A stretch of 64,000 nt of DNA, taken from positions 63,916,379-63,980,378 of the forward strand of contig CM054182.1 in NCBI GenBank assembly GCA_028829895.1. The letters run 5' to 3'. Positions 13,575 to 25,656 of the stretch are shown in pieces. The notes below the pieces were generated by a model that saw nothing but the letters and a program-made list of their open reading frames with translations, ran no database searches and was not told where the DNA came from. The position numbers were made by a program, and so were the translations under genes. Origin of the DNA: Sinotaia quadrata. Lineage: Eukaryota; Mollusca; Gastropoda; Architaenioglossa; Viviparidae. Within the stretch, counting starts at the first letter, position 1. Every line of letters starts with the position of its first letter.

Positions 13575-13920
13575 CTTGTAATTTGGAGTCTTGGCTATCC
13601 ACACAGCATAAAATTCAGTTTTGATTATCCAAACAGCATGTAATTCAGAGACTTGGTTATCCAAACAGAGTGTAATTCAGAGACTTGGTTAGCTAATCAG
13701 CGTGTAGTTCAGAGACTTGGTTTGCTAATCAGCGTGTAGTTCAGAGACTTGGTTATTCAAAATAGCGTGTAATTTAGAGACTTGGTTATCCAAACAGCTT
13801 GTAATTAAGACACTTGGTTATCCAAGCAGCGTGTAATTCAGAGACTTGGTTATCCAAACAGCGTGTAATTCAGAGACTTGGTTAGCTAATCAGCGTGTAA
13901 TTTAGACACTTGGTTAGCTA
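13575..13920. repeat. About 32-bp minisatellite
   Basis: About eleven copies containing AGAGACTTGGTTATCCAAAC then AGCGTGTAATTC, with TTAGCTAATC variants. It abuts the candidate exon ending at 13918. Confidence 0.92.
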
Positions 13921-14123
13921 AGACTTAAAGTTCTCCACCAAGCGCCGAGACGGCAAGTTGTCACTTGATGACTTGAGACCCCCTCTTGTAGTTTTCGGTT
14001 CGGAATGAGTTGGTTGGCTGCTGGCTACCTTGTGGTGATGCCGCTTTTGATAGAAGGGTCCAAGCGGCCTGGCTGCCTGGCAGACTTGTCTGTAGAAGTT
14101 GCTTTTGCTGCTCTCTCCAGTAT
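13918..14123 (-). CDS. Possible terminal exon (gene B or unrelated)
   Basis: The acceptor GATTGTGTTTCAG at 14124 is strong. Two frames are open. One (TGESSKSNFYRQVCQAARP ... NLPSRRLVENFKS) runs to a TAG at 13918 with good codon bias, but needs one base from the previous exon. The other (YWREQQKQLLQ) ends at 13961 and fits the two-base overhang left by the gene B exon at 33791. Joining them implies an intron of about 19.7 kb that contains the retrotransposon. Both products are short, basic and soluble. Whether this belongs to gene B is uncertain. Confidence 0.35.
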
Positions 14124-14279
14124 CTGAAACACAATCGTACGATACATACTTCACTGATTATGTTACTGTTGTCATGTTTGATGTGCAAATGAAGCCATCC
14201 CGACATTCTTGACTGAAAAATGTTAGTGTCATACCTGAGGACAACTGCAGACATCTCACACGCACACGACAGGTGAAAC

Positions 14280-14345
14280 GTACCGACACAGACACACACA
14301 TGCACGCACACACACACACACACACGCACGCACACACACACACTC
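14280..14345. repeat. CA-rich microsatellite
   Basis: CACACA with CGCACG interruptions. Confidence 0.9.
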
Positions 14346-14703
14346 AAACAAATACTCGCACGCGTTCATTGTGCTGTACGTTTCTATACACTAATTTTTG
14401 CCATCGTGCTTGACGACAAATATAAAGACACCTCACATGCACCCTGACACATCCACACCCACGTTACAACACACGCATATATGATGAATATGTATTAATA
14501 TAGTGATAAAAAGATTATCCTAATTGTGCCTTATTAAAATTTAAAATGCGTAACAAAAGTAATTTCGGCAATTTAGTTATGGCTAGATTTTGTTTGTAAG
14601 TTGGATATGGGTATTTTGTGTGTGCACATAATTAGCTGTCTGTCCTGTCTGTATTATGTCATTGCGTTTGTTTGACATGTCTTGTGGAAAGTGTGCTATG
14701 CTT

Positions 14704-15003
14704 GACAAGGGTCAGTTCAGGGCCAGTATTAAATCAGGGTTGGCTGACAAGGATCAGTTCAGGGCCAGTATTAAATCAGGGTTGGCTGACAAAGATCAGT
14801 TCAGGGCCAGTATTAAATCAGGGTTGGCTGACAAGGGTGAGTTCAGGGCCAGTATTAAATCAGGGTTGGCTGACAAGGGTGAGTTCAGGGCCAGTATTAA
14901 ATCAGGGTTGGCTGACAAGGGTGAGTTCAGGGACAGTATTAAATCAGGGTTGGCTGAAAAGGGTCAGTGCAGGGCCAGTATTAAATCAGGGTTGGCTGAC
15001 AAG
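14704..15003. repeat. 42-bp minisatellite, seven copies
   Basis: The unit is GACAAGGGTCAGTTCAGGGC plus CAGTATTAAATCAGGGTTGGCT. Two forward frames stay open through it, as expected from a period of 3 x 14. Confidence 0.95.
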
Positions 15004-15239
15004 GGAAAGGAGAAAAACACCCCAAAAGAGAGTAATACCAACTATACACGTCGGTCGTGATTAATGTTAGAGCCAGGTGGCCAACACAGAAACTGCAATA
15101 TATAGTCTTACTCCAGCAACCCAGTTGTATGATCAATGCAAGAAGTAAAACTGCTATCGACCCCACTCCCCCAACCACGAGTTGTCTGACTTAAAATCGT
15201 CTCTGGACTTTTGAGCAGACACAACAAGGCGGCTTCGTC

Positions 15240-15500
15240 CCCCCCCCCCAACGGAGGGTGACTGAGGGTGTGCGCCAAATAGGTGGACCTGTTTCACCCT
15301 CTTCCGCCAGCCCTCCTGCCCTCCACCTCAGACGCACCGCGAGGCTGTGGGGATCCCAGAAGTACCAAGACCGAGAACATCGCGAAGATGAAAGGTCTAT
15401 TGCGGCGTCTGGGGTGTGTGAGCGGAACAACAACAACAACAACATTGAGCAGATCGGGTGTTAAGGATTTGGAGAAGTGTGGACATCGTACTATCTTGTA
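15240..15500 (+). other. GC-rich island with overlapping open frames
   Basis: It stands out from the AT-rich flanks. It has an acceptor-like TTCCGCCAG on the plus strand and an ATG frame (MKGLLRRLGCVSG) ending at 15501, including an ACA run coding polyThr or polyAsn. Both strands are open, so I assign no gene. Confidence 0.2.
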
Positions 15501-15509
15501 GTCATTGTT

Positions 15510-17085
15510 CAGTGAGGTCATTGTAAAATTCCTGATTTGTGTATCAGGAGGAAGTGTGGTTGTTGGAGAAACATTGGTATTGCCCTTCTGATCGGTTCAT
15601 GTATCAGGGGTTGGCATAGCATGGTGAGAATCCTGATTTCTCAAGATTAATGTTGTGGTTCACTGACGAGTGTCATTCTCTGTTTTGCCTGTGATGGCGG
15701 TTTGGAGCTTTGTTCAATGGGTGTTCAGAGGTAGGGGAATTGTAGGATACATTTCTGAAGGTTAGTGGTGGAGAGCTGAGGTTAAGCGGTTGTTCTTCGT
15801 CTGTAATTGTCTCATCCGTTTTGTGCTCTGTCTCTAGCCAGTTGCTGCTCATGATTATTTATCATATCTTCCATTATTTTAAATGTTATCACTAAATTTA
15901 CACAGGGGTTAGTTGTTTTTTTTTTTACATGGTATTCTTTGTATTGATGTATTAGTGAATGACTTTTGAATATATTTTCTTCTGGCGATATTTTTGTAAC
16001 TCTTGGTGGTTTTTCGCTTAAAAAATATCCTAGAGTGTTGTCTTCTTACGTCATAGCCTCTCCATAGCAGCCTGCCAGGGGTAGGGGTTAGAGCCAGGAA
16101 ACAGGGCTCAGCGAATGGAAAGACAGTTCCCCCTGGATTGTGGTAAAAAGGTACTAAGGGGCATTCTAGTTAGTAATTAGTATTTAGCAAACTTAACCTC
16201 ACCGAGTAGCAGCCTTGTTACAAAATGATAATAAGATAATCTAAAATAGGCGTGCTTTATAAATTTTAAAAAAATGAAATCGCGGAGGAGAGAAATTATT
16301 GGCTGAAAGATCAGTGAAGAAATATTTTATTGACCATAATAATAAGTGTAACCTAGTAATATAAGAATAGTCGATTGCAATACTGATTAATCATCGATAA
16401 AAATTGCTGTTACCTGACAGAGATCGATAGAGTGCCGAGCGACGCTAAGATATTGATCGTTCTTGCCCAGATATTCATCTTGGAGTGGGAACAGTTCACA
16501 CCTGACATCTTGCTCACTACAAGCATATCTTGCGTCAGATTATTTTGGTCGAAGTATTTCTTCTACTTTAACACGCAATTATCTCCCAAAAATCTCGAGC
16601 ACTACTTGTTATTTGATTAATTTTGCATTAATTGCAGTGCAAGTATTACAGCCACTGTCCTGAGGACAGATATAGACTACTAGTAGTTTTAAATGTTTCG
16701 ATAAGTTAACTTGAATATTGATTCCTGTGGAAAATTCAGTTTATGATAATGCGTTTTCACTACTGCTATAATTTTTAACCTTTGCAGCGTTAAACATGAC
16801 AAGAGCGCTTTTTTCGACTTTTCATAGAGACAAGCATTGATTTGTCGAAAGTCAAATCTGACGTCAGTTCCTGGTTTGTTTTTTTTCCCCCCGAATCAGT
16901 AATTAAAAAACATATGTCAGATTTCTTCGCAAAGTAATATACTTTCTTCTTTAAATTCTTGAATATGAATCACTGATTTTTGTTTTAATCTCAGGAGAAT
17001 TTTACACTCACGCTTGTTTTCTGCATTTTCCGTTTGTATATTGTCTGCTTACGTTCCTGTTAGAGCTATTTTCTCACTCACGACG
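15510..17085. other. Mainly AT-rich unique stretch
   Basis: No supported gene. AGTAGCAGCCTTGTTACA at 16205 resembles AGTAGCAGGCCTGTTACA at 8590, perhaps from a shared dispersed repeat. Confidence 0.35.
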
Positions 17086-17087
17086 TA

Positions 17088-17325
17088 TTAAAGTTATCTA
17101 GCTCATGTGACCTGCGAGGACGGGGTATTAAGTTATCTAGCCCTTGTGACGTGCTAGGACGAAGTATAAAAGCTATCCAACCCTTGTAACACGCTAGGAC
17201 TAAAAATATAGCTATCCAACCCTTATGACGTGCTAGGACGAAAAATATAGCTATCCAACATTTATGACGTGCTAGGACGAAGTATAAAAGCTATCCAACC
17301 CTTATGACGTGCTAGGACGAAATAA
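17088..17325. repeat. About 40-bp minisatellite, six copies
   Basis: The unit contains GCTATCCAACCCTTATGACG then TGCTAGGACGAA. First copies are diverged. Confidence 0.9.
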
Positions 17326-18280
17326 CCATTATATGTTATCTGGCACGATGGCTATTAAAAGTACCCAACCCTTTTGTGTGACATGCTACAATTAGCTACT
17401 ACTGCTACTAAGACACTCGCCTAAATTCACCTTAGCCCATAGCAACAGTCGGTTGGATTTCTAAACTTCAGCCCCTGCACAACGTTCAGTATCTCCGTCC
17501 CCACCCTCCGTCAACAGTTGCAAAAAATTGCAATAAGTGAGGTCAATGCCGCAATTTGTCCTATTTGCCTACCGGTCCCCCCCCCCTCCAAAACAATAAA
17601 ATAACCCCAACCATACAACAAGAAAAATCTCAGTAGCCTTGTTATTTTTTGCTTCTCAATAGTAACAGAAATACGTTTTGTCTTCCCTCCCTCCCTCTCT
17701 CTCTAAGTGGCATTGAACAGAAAAAGATTGTTGGCCCTGTGTGCACAATGAGACAATACCATTGAAATGGAATCTGCAGAGCCTCGCAACTACTTTGTCA
17801 ACGTATTGTCGTTTTGTGCCTTTCTGTCTAAAATCTAAATGTTAGGAGAGATAGGAGGATGGGGTAGGCAGGCAGAGAATCCCCCCTCCCCACTTGCATG
17901 TTTGCCGGCGCACTCTCATAATCGCCATCATCACACTGTCCCATCGATCGGGGGTGTGGGTGTGGTTGCTCACCCCTCCCCACCTCCACTCACCACCCCC
18001 CCCAATCCCCTAATCACCATGTTCGCGTGCTTGAACAGGTCTCCGGAGATCACCACTGAATGACAAATGTCATTCGTCCACGATAATTAAGTGATGTTCA
18101 CGCATGCACATAACCCGACGCCCGACTGATATACTGACCGATACTTCCTAAGTGCGGCATCGCGGCGCGTGTCAGGCGTTAAAGCACCAGTTCCGTCCGG
18201 TTGTAAATAACGAATCACAGCATCCGCAAACAAATAAAAATCAACACGTTGTACCTGTTTTTCTCAGTGTCAGGTCTTTT
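17326..18280. other. Stretch without a supported gene
   Basis: Poly-C and poly-A tracts. A Pro-rich frame at 17839-18063 has no further support. Confidence 0.35.
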
Positions 18281-18396
18281 TTTTTCCTCTCTCTCTCTCT
18301 CTCTCTCCCCCCTCCCCACCGCACCAACTCGATTCGCTACCCCTTCCCTCTATACGCCCTGACAAAACTAGATATAACAGATTGCCCACTCTCCCC

Positions 18397-18465
<69 letters not shown>

Positions 18466-18470
18466 ACACT
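18281..18470. repeat. (CT)n and (CA)n microsatellites
   Basis: A CT run at 18281-18307 and a long CA run at about 18399-18460. Confidence 0.95.
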
Positions 18471-18589
18471 CGCGCATTCAAACACACGCACTCTACGCAC
18501 CACGCACAAACGAAGCTAAGACTACCCACCCACCCCCGTCTAATTAGAAAATTACAATTCTCGTAAGAAACAGGGCAAGAAAAAAAATG

Positions 18590-18671
18590 GATGTATGTGT
18601 GTTTGTATGTACGTGTGTTTATGAGATTGTGTGCATATGTGAGAGACAACGAGAAAAAGAAAAGAGAGTCT

Positions 18672-18702
<31 letters not shown>

Positions 18703-18860
18703 TAAACAGAGGAAGAGAGACAGATGCAAACTGAGAAGAGATACTCAAAAGAAAATGCCATGCAGACACAAAGAAGAGAAAGACAGACATGAAAGAGATA
18801 TACACAGATAGAAAAAGAAGAGAGATGGACGGAAGGAGAAGGGGGCGGGGTGTAAGAGAA
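18590..18860. repeat. GT tract then GA-rich purine tract
   Basis: Low-complexity GAGAGA and AAGAGA sequence after a GTGTATGT stretch. Confidence 0.85.
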
Positions 18861-19020
18861 AAATAGATAGAGGATATTAGTTTCTGGGAAACGTCAGGTG
18901 ACTTTCAATGCAAACCTAAAGCAATTACACAACAAACTGCCTTACTCGCGTCAACTAAGCTTAAGAGTCGCCCTTTAATGTTGTGGGCAATATATCCACC
19001 AGACTGATACAGATATAAAG

Positions 19021-19275
19021 AGTTTATTTACAACACTATCTAACGCCATTAATTCAGTACTACGAATATTGTATTTACAACACTATCTTACGCCATTAAT
19101 TCAGTACTACGAATATTATATTTACAACACTATCTAACGCCATTAATTCAGTACTACGAATATTATATTTACAACACTATCTTACGCCATTAATTCAGTA
19201 CTACGAATATTATATTTACAACACTATCTTACGCCATTAATTCAGTACTACGAATATTATATTTACAACGCCATT
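19021..19275. repeat. 47-bp minisatellite, about five copies
   Basis: The unit contains TACGCCATTAATTCAGTACT and ACGAATATTATATTTACAAC. Confidence 0.94.
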
Positions 19276-19620
19276 AATTCTGTTTTTCATCCAAAGTATA
19301 AATCTTACCGCACTGATCAAGCAACAATCACACGTCATTAATTCTGTCCTTCATTACAAGGACACAACTTTCGTCATTAAAACCGCTCTTTTTACCCAAC
19401 AAAGGAAACTGTCTTAAGTCATATAACGTGCTTTTCGTCAAAAGAACTATCATGCGTCATTAAAACTGTTTTCATCAAAAGAACTATCATGCGTCATTAA
19501 AACTGTTCTTCAAATAAAGAACCAACATACGTCATTAAAAATGTTTTTCAAAGATCCATCATACGTCATTAAAACTGTTCTTTATCAAAAGAATTTATCT
19601 CTCGTCATTAAGACAGTTTC
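19276..19620. repeat. Diverged continuation array (about 36 bp)
   Basis: Variable units containing CGTCATTAAAACTGTT and ATCAAAAGAACTATCAT. They look like an older relative of the preceding array. Confidence 0.75.
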
Positions 19621-19827
19621 TCATTTTTCATCGAAATAATAATAATAAAAATATATAGCCCTTTCTTTTATTTGTAAAACTTGGCAATTATATTTATGCA
19701 CCAATCATTTTTACTTCCGTACGTATTTGTCAGCGCAGCTTTTTCTTTGGCTTTGAAAATGTTCATCTTTCTTCTACAAGCCGTAAAAAAAAAAAAAAAG
19801 ATACGAAACACATATTTTGCGAACATA

Positions 19828-19830
<3 letters not shown>

Positions 19831-19880
<50 letters not shown>
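19831..19880. repeat. (GT)n microsatellite
   Basis: About 48 bp of uninterrupted GT. Confidence 0.96.
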
Positions 19881-19882
<2 letters not shown>

Positions 19883-20072
19883 TACATCTTTCTAAATTTA
19901 GGTGCGCAAGAAATGTTGATGGTAGCTGGCTTCCCAACCGATTCATAATTAATTATTATGTCACCGTCACTCAGAACCTTTAAGAAATGCTATTGTTTTA
20001 ACGTGTTCACAAAATGACGCAAACATAACGTCATATTAATTGGCTGATCGGTAACTTTCTCAGCTGCTATAA

Positions 20073-20482
20073 GTAGATCTAACTCGCGCATTGTGCACAG
20101 CTAAATACTGACTTGCCGGATGTCACAGCTCTATGTAGATCTAACTCTTGCATAGGCACAGCTAAATACTGACTTGCCGGATGTCACAGCTCTATGTAGA
20201 TCTAACTCTTGCATAGGCACAGCTAAATACTGACTTGCCGGATGTCACAGCTCTATGTAGATCTAACTCTTGCATAGGCACAGCTAAATACTGACTTGCC
20301 GGATGTCACAGCTCTATGTAGATCTAACTCTTGCATAGGCACAGCTAAATACTGACTTGCCGGATGTCACAGCTCTATGTAGATCTAACTCTTGCATAGG
20401 CACAGCTAAATACTGACTTGCCGGATGTCACAGCTCTATGTAGATCTAACTCTTGCATAGGCACAGCTAAATACTGACTGGC
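20073..20482. repeat. 61-bp minisatellite, about seven copies
   Basis: The unit contains TCTATGTAGATCTAACTCTT and ACTGACTTGCCGGATGTCAC. Inner copies are identical; edge copies diverge. Confidence 0.96.
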
Positions 20483-22337
20483 CCGTACCTCTTAGCTCTG
20501 TACAGATTTGATATGCGCGTTGTGCACAGCTGTGCTGAGAGGACGTTTAGTCACATATCCGACATTTCCCGAACTCATTTACGAAAATTTTCAGACAGCA
20601 AGAATCTTCATTGCTAAATTATTTTTATAGCATGCGCTTCTGAACTCTCTCTGGAATGGTAAATGTAATTTTTATAACTTCTTCTGTAACACAAATGATT
20701 AATGCCACGATGTTTATATTATGACTGAGACAGCAAGGCTGGTGTGTCAACCAGTGAGCATTCTGAGACATAGTTAATGGTATGCTCACTTCTATGCTTA
20801 AGACATTTCTATTTTATGCATGACTTTTGATTTTGTAAATTCTTCGCTTAAATAAGAGCTTATCGTGTAAAATTAGACGCATGTGTAAAGTAATAATACA
20901 CCGAATGAGTAGGTTGTAAAATGGCTGCCAACAGACCAATGGGGTTAGAAAATGCGCAAGACGCCAGTGTGTATGTGTGCATGCATTTGTGTGTGTAGGT
21001 TTGTCTCAGGGTATGTGTATGTGTGTGTTCCCCTTTAAAATATGTGGGATTATGACACACATACAGGAAGACAGTAGGAGCGATGACAATTTATTGCTTA
21101 AAATGACAAAACATCGTTACTGTATTATGCAAAGATAAGAAATGAAAGTCATAAACAGATACTGATGTAATCAGAAGCGGTTTATATTTCCCCAAGTTCG
21201 GAAAGGTCACGTGCACAATTCTGTGTCGTGAAAAGGAATTTCTGTCAAAATCCAGTTTATTGTTTTTTTCAGCATGAAACTTATGAAATAAAGCAAAAAG
21301 AAAATAGAAGAAATGAAATGATGTGAGACGGAAAGAACGAACCTGTATTTTATCCACCGGCTTCAGACCTGTCCATGGCTGTCGAACATTACTGACTGGA
21401 AACCCGCAAACCTATTATTACAAGGATTAAACCACTGACTTTTTAAATCGGTGAGTCAATGCAAAAGATGAACACCTGACTAAACAGTAGGTGTTAACAA
21501 AATTATAGTGCAGCTACACTCAATTAAGTTTCATAGAAATGGAACCATTTTAGAAGAGCGACCCTTTATCAGAAAACTGCTCAAGAAATCTGAAAGCTTG
21601 AGATGAAGAAAAGCTGTCATTTAATGAGTATTCAAGAGGCAAATGTGGAATTCACATGTACTAATAGACATTAGAAATTTTGAGCTCCAGTAGCGTCACT
21701 TCGAATTTATTGTCAGCTGAAAGAAGGCGAGTTTGCATTCTTGATATTATTCCTAAACATATGCTGTTCAATGGAAAAACGCTTATTTAGTATTGAATCA
21801 GTGAAATTCGAAAATCTGTTGCTAAAGCTGAAAACGAAAAAATGAATTGCTGCTCTCATTAATTTTATCCCATGATAATGCAATGTATAAAGATGGTTGA
21901 AATTAATTAAATATTTTTTTCCTTAGTGGACTTTGTGCAGGGTGAAAGTTTTATTAAGAGAATAGAAATGTTTGATTATTTCATTTGTAGTCTCAGTATA
22001 GATTGTATTACCCAAATAGAAGCTTAGAAACTTCCGATGAGAACTGGTGCTCGAGATCTATTTCAGTGCGAGACTGCCAGCGAGAGTATGGATTCAAGAT
22101 CTGAGGTTACCATTGAGGGTTTTATTCGAGATTCAAGACTTACTGTCGAGATTACTTGTTAGGGTATTGGTCGAGATTACAGAATTACGCAGAGGTTGTC
22201 GTGAGAGGTGGATATATTCTGACTCCAGTGAGGGAATGTTACTAAAAATTCAGGAGAGGATTGCGGGAAGACATAACTGTGACTAGTAAGGAGTTTTATC
22301 TAGATAAATTAAGTGTCATGTCTAACAAACTGATTCA
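20483..22337. other. Mostly unique AT-rich stretch
   Basis: GT-rich tract around 20960-21030. A 79-codon frame at 22047-22286 lies in sequence with loose CGAGAT repetition and is not supported as a gene. Confidence 0.35.
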
Positions 22338-22975
22338 TACTGAGTGATTGAGACATTGATTGGACTCGTTGAGTGATTGAGACATTGATTGGGCTCACTG
22401 AGTGATTGAGGCATTGATTGGACTCATTGAGTGATTGAGACATTTATTGGGCTCACTGAGTGATTGAGACATTGATTGGACTCGTTGAATGATTGAGACA
22501 TTGATTGGACTCATTGAATGATTGAGACATTGATTGGACTCATTGAATGATTGAGACATTGACTGGACTCATTGAATGATTGAGACGTTGGACTCACTGA
22601 GTGATTGAGACATTGATTGGACTCACTGAGTGATTGAGATATTGATTGGACTCGCTGAGTGATTGAGACATTGACTGGACTCGCTGAGTGATTGAGACAT
22701 TGACTGGACTCACTGAGTGATTGAGACATTGACTGGACTTACTGAATGATTGAGACACCTGACTGGGCTCGATGAGTGACTGAAACACCTGACTGGGCTC
22801 AATGAGTGATCGAGACACCTGACTGATTGAGCTTACTGACTGTTTGGAAAACCCGACTAGATCAGTGAAAAGAACACCTGACTGGGCTCAATGAGTGACT
22901 GAAACACCTGACTGGGCTCAATAAGTGATTGAAGCACCTGAATGGGCTCACTGAGTAATTGAGAACACGTAACTT
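22338..22975. repeat. 29-bp minisatellite, about 22 copies
   Basis: The unit is GAGTGATTGAGACATTGATT plus GGACTCACT. From about 22740 it shifts to a related CACCTGACTGGGCTCAATGA variant, with decayed copies to about 23095. Confidence 0.95.
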
Positions 22976-23259
22976 AGTAAGTTTAGCGAGTGAAATCAAT
23001 TGACTGATTTGTCTTAGTTATGGGTTGGACTCAGTGAGTGACTGAATCGCTTGACGGATTGGGGGCTCATCAAGTGATTGAGAACAGTTGACTGGGAGAT
23101 ACCAAGCCAGAAAAACAACTGCCGTATATAGTAAAAATATATGTTTTCAAGCATAACAATCAACCCCATGTTCTGGTGTAGAGGATGGGCTGAGTCAAAC
23201 AAGTAGGTGCATCTATTAATAGAAATTCCGAGCTGAACAGAACAGAGCACAACACGGCG

Positions 23260-23640
23260 ATGGCAAATATTTGTAAAGTTATTCCCCTTTTCAACAGTCG
23301 ACTGCCGCATCGCCGAGCGGACTCATTAACTTTAGAAAGAGAAATTAATGCGGCCTTTGACTCTCCAAGAAACTGGGATCCAACTTTTAAAGAAATAAAA
23401 GAGAATGGACCTGTTGTTATTGTCGTGTGGAAGATATTCGAAGGATTTTCGGTCGATTGGCTGCTTTAAAATTAGCGGCTAAGGAAAACTTTGAAAAGGG
23501 AAGGTGATTCATATAAAGCCATTAAAAGAAATATCGAAACGTGTCTTCAGGGATTCAGAAGAGATTGTCAGCAAAATTCAAGCGTTACAAATTTGCTGAC
23601 AGTAGTGAATGTCTTAAATTACAGAAATATGTATTTATGC
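23260..23640 (+). pseudogene. Degenerate coding-like stretch left of the retrotransposon
   Basis: Three successive frames look protein-like: an ATG frame at 23260-23469 (LEREINAAFDSPRNWDPTF), a second around 23420-23508 (EDIRRIFGRLAALKLAAKE), and a third from about 23505 (DSYKAIKRNIETCLQGFRRD). The shifts suggest a broken gene or transposon fragment. The family is not recognised. Confidence 0.25.
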
Positions 23641-23932
23641 GCGCGTATCTTGCAGTACAGATCGATTTACCACTTACACTGGAGACAAACAAAAAATCAC
23701 GCCTATAACAATAAACCATTGCAGAAATTGTTGGTTGAAATTAATGTTTCTTCTTTCCTTTAAAAAAAAAACAAACTGGGAAAGGGTGTATACTAGACTG
23801 TCGTAAAATATTTTAATGATTGATTTATTATTTTTAAGTAATGCATTGATTTTGTTTTGCGAGAAAGTACTGTAAATATTAACAATAATAGTGAGAATAA
23901 AAAATATATATAGCATAACATTTTGAATCATA

Positions 23933-23937
23933 GCACA
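23933..23937. repeat. Target-site duplication, left copy (GCACA)
   Basis: GCACA directly precedes the 5' LTR TG and is repeated after the 3' LTR. Five bp is the usual staggered cut of gypsy-type integrases. Confidence 0.88.
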
Positions 23938-24246
23938 TGTCACAGGAAATGAGGGACAGAAATTATATTTTATTTCATTTTAAAAAACCGCTAACAAAAC
24001 TAATTGAAGTAATCCGAGTTTTGTTATTTTTCGTATGTAGCATGTAAATTCCAGTAACGGTCACCTAAGATCTCTTTAGTAGACAGACGTTCGTGACGCA
24101 GTGTGTGTTAGTATATCATATTTGAATATATATATTAGTTTATGAAGAATATGTATATTAAATAAATTGGGACAACTGCGCACTACGGTCACATGTTGTT
24201 GACGAGAGAAATGACCAGTGCGCATTAGAATTGACCACAGAAAAGC

Positions 24247-24528
24247 GTGCATCACGATTACCACTATATATCCAAGGCAAAAATCATGTCACAGGACATA
24301 GCTTCTGGAAGTTTTGGAAACCTTCAGTGGAAACTATATAAGAGGCAAAACGAAGACTTTATTCTCAATGTTGAAAACGTCGATTCGTCTGAAGCCAGTC
24401 TAACTTCACGTATGAATTATCTCATGTACAGAGATTTCATAAAGGAAAGCTGCAATAATCTCTTTCCATCCGTTTTCCATCCGTCTGATGCCATATATCG
24501 AGTAACGAGGCAAAATTACTCAGTATAA
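24247..24528 (+). CDS. Open frame of 93 codons inside the LTR, function unknown
   Basis: An ATG-initiated frame of 93 residues lies wholly inside the LTR, with an identical copy at 30835-31116. A second in-frame ATG is at codon 14 (MSQDIASG). The product is soluble and rich in N, S, Y and D, with no signal peptide, membrane segment or motif I know. It overlaps the TATA box candidate at 24335, which argues that it may be chance. In its favour, its composition is protein-like and a 1.7-kb LTR leaves room for an extra gene, as some retroviral LTRs have. I do not assign a function. Confidence 0.25.
   Translation: MHHDYHYISKAKIMSQDIASGSFGNLQWKLYKRQNEDFILNVENVDSSEASLTSRMNYLMYRDFIKESCNNLFPSVFHPSDAIYRVTRQNYSV
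24335..24342 (+). promoter_or_regulatory. TATA box candidate in the 5' LTR
   Basis: TATATAAG lies in the first quarter of the LTR, with a second TATA-like stretch at 24265-24271. The same motif occurs in the 3' LTR at 30923-30930. Its position suits initiation about 30 bp downstream. Confidence 0.5.
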
Positions 24529-25435
24529 TTGTTGGCAAAGTGGAAAGTTCGCTGTCAAGAAAAACCCGATGCATGTGACGCTGGTTGTATGCAGTTAACG
24601 ACACGAGGGACCAACTTGTTCTTCCCCCTGTCTGAGTTCGTTTTGGCAGTCTATCCCGCAAATTGAGAGGCTAGCGTCGGAGATACATATCCGGATTTCT
24701 ACACTCAATGTAATGCGACGACACATCCCACTGGACGACTCCATCCGATAATGCTAAACGTCGTTGAGGTGTCCGTGTCCACGACAAACAACGATAATTA
24801 TCGAGGCTGACAGCAGTCAGCTAAATTTCAGATTTCTCCCCAGTGATAATCTGAAAGTGGTGCCTAGATTCTGCAGAATCTTCACCTGTAATGCGACGCC
24901 TCAATTGCGTCCCGTCTTCACTTTGAAGTGCCGCTTATAAGTGACGTGTGAGATTACGTCATCTCCTTGGAACTCTGACATTAATAGTGAGTAATAATTA
25001 GCACGGCTAACGCGCACATACTTAACCCTAGGACTCTAAGAAAATGAACACTATTATATCGTTTGCAAAATAAGAACTTTAATGTTAAAAGTAATGCTTA
25101 TTTTACATGTGAACTATTGTTAAAGCGGCCCCATTTGCCGCATAAGAATTGTGTAATTAATCTTTATTTTATATTTTGAATTTCATCATTTCATCTCCCC
25201 TTATTTCCCACAGAGTGTATGACATTGGAAAGTTGAATGAATGATTAATCACTGTGCGAAAGAGTAGTGCCCCCTTTTAAATCGGGAAATAAATAACCTG
25301 ATTTAAACATCTTTCAACTCTCTTGTTATTCATAGTTTTTGAGAGGGACGAAAGAATTTGTATTATTGTTTTGCACCGTTCGTCTGTTCGTCCATTTATT
25401 CACATTTATGATACACACTCACAACACACACCGCC

Positions 25436-25467
25436 AATAAAACGTTCCTTGGCATGACACTAATAAA
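25436..25467 (+). terminator. LTR poly(A) signals (two AATAAA)
   Basis: AATAAA occurs at 25436-25441 and 25462-25467, followed by GT-rich sequence (ATGTGTGTCTATG) typical of cleavage regions. The functional copies would be those in the 3' LTR, at 32024-32055. Confidence 0.5.
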
Positions 25468-25656
25468 CTGGGCCCCACCCAAACATCAATGGAGTATGTC
25501 ATGTGTGTCTATGTAACAACCTGACACGACGTAGTACTGGCACACGTCACGGGCTTTTTTTGGAGGTGCACCGGAGCAGGCCAAAAATAGACTTCACCCC
25601 TTGCATCTCTAACTTCAGCTCGGGTCGGCTTGTAACGAGCCTCCCGTTTTGCGACA

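Larger units (their letters stand above)
23938..25656 (+). repeat. 5' LTR, 1,719 bp
   Basis: It begins TGTCACAGG and ends GCGACA, giving canonical TG...CA ends. It is long for a gypsy-type LTR. It contains TATA-like motifs near 24265 and 24335, poly(A) signals near 25436 and 25462, and a 93-codon open frame. The likely transcript start is near 24365, giving a U3 of about 430 bp and an R of about 1.1 kb; these limits are inferred. Confidence 0.95.

Noticed and set aside
14656..15064. 134-codon frame with FRASIKSGLADK repeats
   Set aside because: Two forward frames are open equally because the unit is 42 bp; copies vary without codon-position bias.
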